The notes below the pieces were generated by a model. That model had not been told where the DNA came from and did no database searches. It worked only from the letters and a program-made list of their open reading frames with translations. From positions 1 to 7,747 of the forward strand of contig CALKVR010000870.1 in NCBI GenBank assembly GCA_938004815.1: a stretch of 7,747 bases of DNA. The letters run 5' to 3'. This document shows, in pieces, positions 5,811 through 7,747 of the stretch; position 1 is the first letter of the stretch; the number at the start of each line of letters is the position of its first letter. Source of the stretch: an uncultured Polyangiaceae bacterium. Lineage in GTDB: Bacteria; Myxococcota_A; Polyangia; Polyangiales; Polyangiaceae. The position numbers and the translations under genes were made by a program.

Positions 5811-6719
5811 ATGTGGCCTATGGCTCTGGAGCTCAATGATCTTCGATACTTCCTGGAGGTGCGGACAGCCGGGAGCCTCACCGCGGCGGCCAAGGGGCTC
5901 GGGATCACCCAGCCGTCTCTGACGGCGGCAATGCAGCGCCTCGAGCGCCACTACGGCACGACGCTCCTGCTCCGCGACCGCACCGGCGTGCGGCTCACCG
6001 TCACCGGCCGCGCGCTCGCGCACGACGCGGCCGAGGTGTTCGAGATCGTGGCGCGCGCCGAGCGACGCGTCCTCGGGCTCGAAGATCAAGAGACGGGCCG
6101 CTTCGTCATCGGCAGCCACGAGTCGCTCGCGGCGTACTTTCTACCCGAGCTGCTGCGCCGGCTGTTCGGCGAGCACCCGGGCATCGACGTGACGATCTTC
6201 AACGGTCCGTCGGCCACCATCGCCGACGCCACGGTCGAGCGCTCGGTCGACTTCGGGTTGGTCGTGAACCCGAAGCCTCACCCCGAGCTCGTGATGATCG
6301 AGCTGTTCGAGGACGCGGTGGACTTCTTCGTGCTGCGGGAGAGCGGCGTGCCGCGCGACAGAAAGGCGGCGCTCGCCCGCATCGAGGACGGTCCGCTCGT
6401 GCACGCTGCGCGCGTGACCGAGAGCCGCGAGCTGCTCGCGCGCCTCGACGCCCTGGGCTGCGCGCCGAAGCGCGTGATCGCCTGCGGCGACTTCGAGCTC
6501 GTGAAATCGATCGCCCTCGCCGGCGTCGGGGTCGGGGTCATGCCGAGGCGGGTCGCCGCCTACGGCCAGCCGGGCAAGCTGGCGCGCGTGCACCCCGAGC
6601 TGCCGTGCTTCGAGGACCGCATCTGCCTCGTCTACCGCGCCGACATGCACAAGACCAAGGCGGCGCTACGCCTCAAGGACGAGCTGCTCTCCCACGGGCG
6701 CCGCCTGCGCGAGCTTTGA
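5811..6719 (+). CDS. LysR-type transcriptional regulator
   Basis: 302 residues, the usual length for the family. Residues about 5-65 form the LysR winged helix-turn-helix: Leu-Asn-Asp-Leu-Arg-Tyr-Phe-Leu-Glu-Val, Gly-Ser-Leu-Thr-Ala-Ala-Ala, Thr-Gln-Pro-Ser-Leu-Thr, then Leu-Glu-Arg, Leu-Leu-Leu-Arg-Asp-Arg and Leu-Thr-Val-Thr-Gly. A linker helix follows to about residue 90, then a two-lobed periplasmic-binding-protein-like effector domain starting at Gly-Arg-Phe-Val-Ile-Gly. The effector cannot be named. Two starts are possible, ATG 5811 and ATG 5820. Both fit the family, and neither has a clear ribosome binding site, so translation may be leaderless or weak. The gene is divergent from the cytochrome gene. 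LysR-type regulators often control the gene divergent to them and their own, so the cytochrome/HxH unit is the first candidate target. The convergent dehydrogenase gene ends 3 bases away and is a less likely direct target. Confidence 0.93.
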   Translation: MWPMALELNDLRYFLEVRTAGSLTAAAKGLGITQPSLTAAMQRLERHYGTTLLLRDRTGVRLTVTGRALAHDAAEVFEIVARAERRVLGLEDQETGRFVIGSHESLAAYFLPELLRRLFGEHPGIDVTIFNGPSATIADATVERSVDFGLVVNPKPHPELVMIELFEDAVDFFVLRESGVPRDRKAALARIEDGPLVHAARVTESRELLARLDALGCAPKRVIACGDFELVKSIALAGVGVGVMPRRVAAYGQPGKLARVHPELPCFEDRICLVYRADMHKTKAALRLKDELLSHGRRLREL

Positions 6720-6722
6720 ACC

Positions 6723-7490
6723 TCACGCCGGTGAAATGCTGAACCCGCCATCGACGACGATGGCCTCGCCGGTCAGGTAGCTCGACGCGTCCGACGCGAG
6801 GAACAGGGCGAGACCGGCGACGTCTTCGGGCTTACCGATGCGGCGAAGCGCGGAGCGCTCGATCCACCGGCGGTTCAGGTGCTCGTTCTGGACGAGGCCG
6901 GCGGCGAAGCGCGTATCGACGAGCCCCGGCGCGATGGCGTTCACGCGGATCCCCGAGGGGCCGAGCTCGACCGCGAGGGTCTTGGCGAGCGAGATGACCG
7001 CCGCCTTCGTCATGCCGTAGATGCCCATCAAGGGGGCCGCCGTGACCCCTTGGGTGCTGGAGATGAAGATCATCGAGCCGGGCGCGCCGCGATCGACCAG
7101 GTGCTTGGCGACCTCTCTCGCGAGCGAGAAGTAGGCGCGCGCGTTGGTCTCGAAGGTCTTGTCGAAGATCTTCTCGTCGGCCGTGATCACGGGGCCGAAG
7201 TGGGGGTTGGTGGCGGCGTTGTTCACCAGGACGTCGATCTTCCCCAGCTTCTCGACGACGTCGCGCACCAGCTCGGCAGGGGCGCCCTCTTTGCCCACGT
7301 GCGAGACGAAGGTCTCGACCTCGACGCCGTGCGTCGCGAGCTCGGCCTTGGCCTGGGCGAGGTTCTCGGCCTTGCGCGACGCGATGGCGACCCGGGCGCC
7401 CGCGCCCCCGAGCGCCTGAGCGATGGCGAGCCCGATGCCGCGGCTGCCACCGGTGACGAGAGCGACCTTGCCATCCACGCGGATCTGCAT
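6723..7490 (-). CDS. Short-chain dehydrogenase/reductase (classical SDR, probably NADP(H)-dependent)
   Basis: 255 residues, typical of classical SDRs. The Rossmann cofactor motif is Thr13-Gly-Gly-Ser-Arg-Gly-Ile-Gly20. The Asn-Asn-Ala-Ala segment is at 90-93. The catalytic tetrad is complete: Asn116, Ser145, Tyr158 and Lys162 (Tyr-Gly-Met-Thr-Lys). Pro188-Gly189 and the C-terminal Gly-Glu-Ala-Ile-Val-Val-Asp-Gly-Gly are also typical. Arg17 within the glycine motif and Arg39 after the second strand favour NADP(H) by family rule. The C-terminal Arg-Ile-Gly-Lys-Pro-Glu-Asp-Val-Ala resembles the FabG/DHRS4-like group. The real substrate (a keto or hydroxy compound) cannot be told. There is no signal peptide, so it acts in the cytoplasm. 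The start ATG (complement of 7488-7490) has only a weak GGTAAGG about seven bases upstream. The gene is convergent with the LysR gene with a 3-base gap. Confidence 0.95.
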   Translation of the reverse strand: MQIRVDGKVALVTGGSRGIGLAIAQALGGAGARVAIASRKAENLAQAKAELATHGVEVETFVSHVGKEGAPAELVRDVVEKLGKIDVLVNNAATNPHFGPVITADEKIFDKTFETNARAYFSLAREVAKHLVDRGAPGSMIFISSTQGVTAAPLMGIYGMTKAAVISLAKTLAVELGPSGIRVNAIAPGLVDTRFAAGLVQNEHLNRRWIERSALRRIGKPEDVAGLALFLASDASSYLTGEAIVVDGGFSISPA

Positions 7491-7566
7491 GGGCGAACCT
7501 TACCGGAGCCCTGGGGTTTTCTTCGTAGGGAAATCCTTTCCGGGCCGTTACCGTAGAAGAGCTCAG
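7491..7566. promoter_or_regulatory. Divergent intergenic region between the dehydrogenase and lipoprotein genes
   Basis: These 76 bases must hold promoters for both neighbours, since the two genes start away from each other. The only structure I see is GGAAA-TCC-TTTCC at 7529-7541, a 5-bp inverted repeat, and TTACCG twice (7500-7505 and 7548-7553). Both are short enough to be chance. No clear -35/-10 pair is visible. Confidence 0.3.
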
Positions 7567-7747
7567 ATGAGGGTCTACGCGCTTGGCTTCTTGGGGTCGC
7601 TCGTGCTCACCGGTTGTGCCGCCGCGGGGCCCTCTGGCCCGGCCCGGCCCATGGGCGTGCGGCTCCAGCCGAACCCGGGGTTCGGTGGCGGGTCCAGCGG
7701 CAGCTTCGGCGTCGCTCAGCTCTATCTACCAGGCAAGACCTCGGCCA
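7567..7747 (+). CDS. Putative lipoprotein of unknown function (3' truncated by the window edge)
   Basis: An open frame runs from ATG 7567 to the window end, 60 codons with no stop. It begins Met-Arg-Val-Tyr-Ala-Leu-Gly-Phe-Leu-Gly-Ser-Leu-Val-Leu-Thr-Gly-Cys, a compact lipoprotein signal peptide with lipobox Leu-Thr-Gly-Cys and lipidated Cys17. A Gly/Pro/Ser-rich stretch and the beginning of a folded segment (Phe-Gly-Val-Ala-Gln-Leu-Tyr-Leu-Pro-Gly) follow. A purine-rich AGAAGAG at 7556-7562 sits a few bases before the start as a partial ribosome binding site. The family cannot be recognised from so little. The signal peptide makes the gene itself credible. Confidence 0.7.
   Translation, partial: MRVYALGFLGSLVLTGCAAAGPSGPARPMGVRLQPNPGFGGGSSGSFGVAQLYLPGKTSA

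Noticed and set aside
7529..7541. GGAAA-TCC-TTTCC inverted repeat upstream of the last lipoprotein gene as an operator
   Set aside because: Only 5-bp arms and no known regulator nearby to connect it with; likely chance.

Overview
The window is high-GC bacterial DNA with myxobacterial features. The best fit is Myxococcota, probably order Polyangiales. Four genes encode predicted lipoproteins with a lipobox. Two of them continue after the lipid-anchored Cys into the low-complexity Asp/Ser/Gly linker typical of that group. There is also a Cys/Trp-rich RCC1-repeat lipoprotein of the kind abundant there. This assignment rests on protein style only, not on a marker gene. I see no rRNA, tRNA, CRISPR array, insertion sequence or phage gene.

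Left part (1-2389, + strand). The C-terminal part of a class C beta-lactamase-related serine hydrolase enters from the left edge. Its last 26 bases overlap the start of an RCC1-type lipoprotein gene (748-1926) with seven recognisable blade motifs. After a 70-base gap comes an unrecognised 130-residue beta-rich protein (1997-2389). Its stop codon lies inside a perfect 11-bp hairpin that also faces the convergent gene on the other strand.

Centre (2458-5703, - strand). This is a two-gene unit. The first gene encodes a 915-residue lipoprotein joining an N-terminal YVTN/YncE-like beta-propeller to a C-terminal di-heme cytochrome c module of the MauG/cytochrome c peroxidase type. The second encodes a 137-residue lipoprotein with three HxH repeats. 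The two are separated by 84 bases that contain a perfect 14-bp hairpin. I infer an envelope redox unit in which the small His-rich protein may bind a metal or serve the cytochrome. That pairing is the best candidate here for something undescribed.

Right part (5704-7747). A LysR-type regulator (+) is divergent from the cytochrome gene across 107 bases, so it is a natural candidate regulator of it. It meets a short-chain dehydrogenase/reductase gene (-) tail to tail with only 3 bases between stop codons. The dehydrogenase gene is in turn divergent from a lipoprotein gene that runs off the right edge.

Functions are family-level only. No substrate can be assigned to the hydrolase, the cytochrome or the dehydrogenase from sequence alone.
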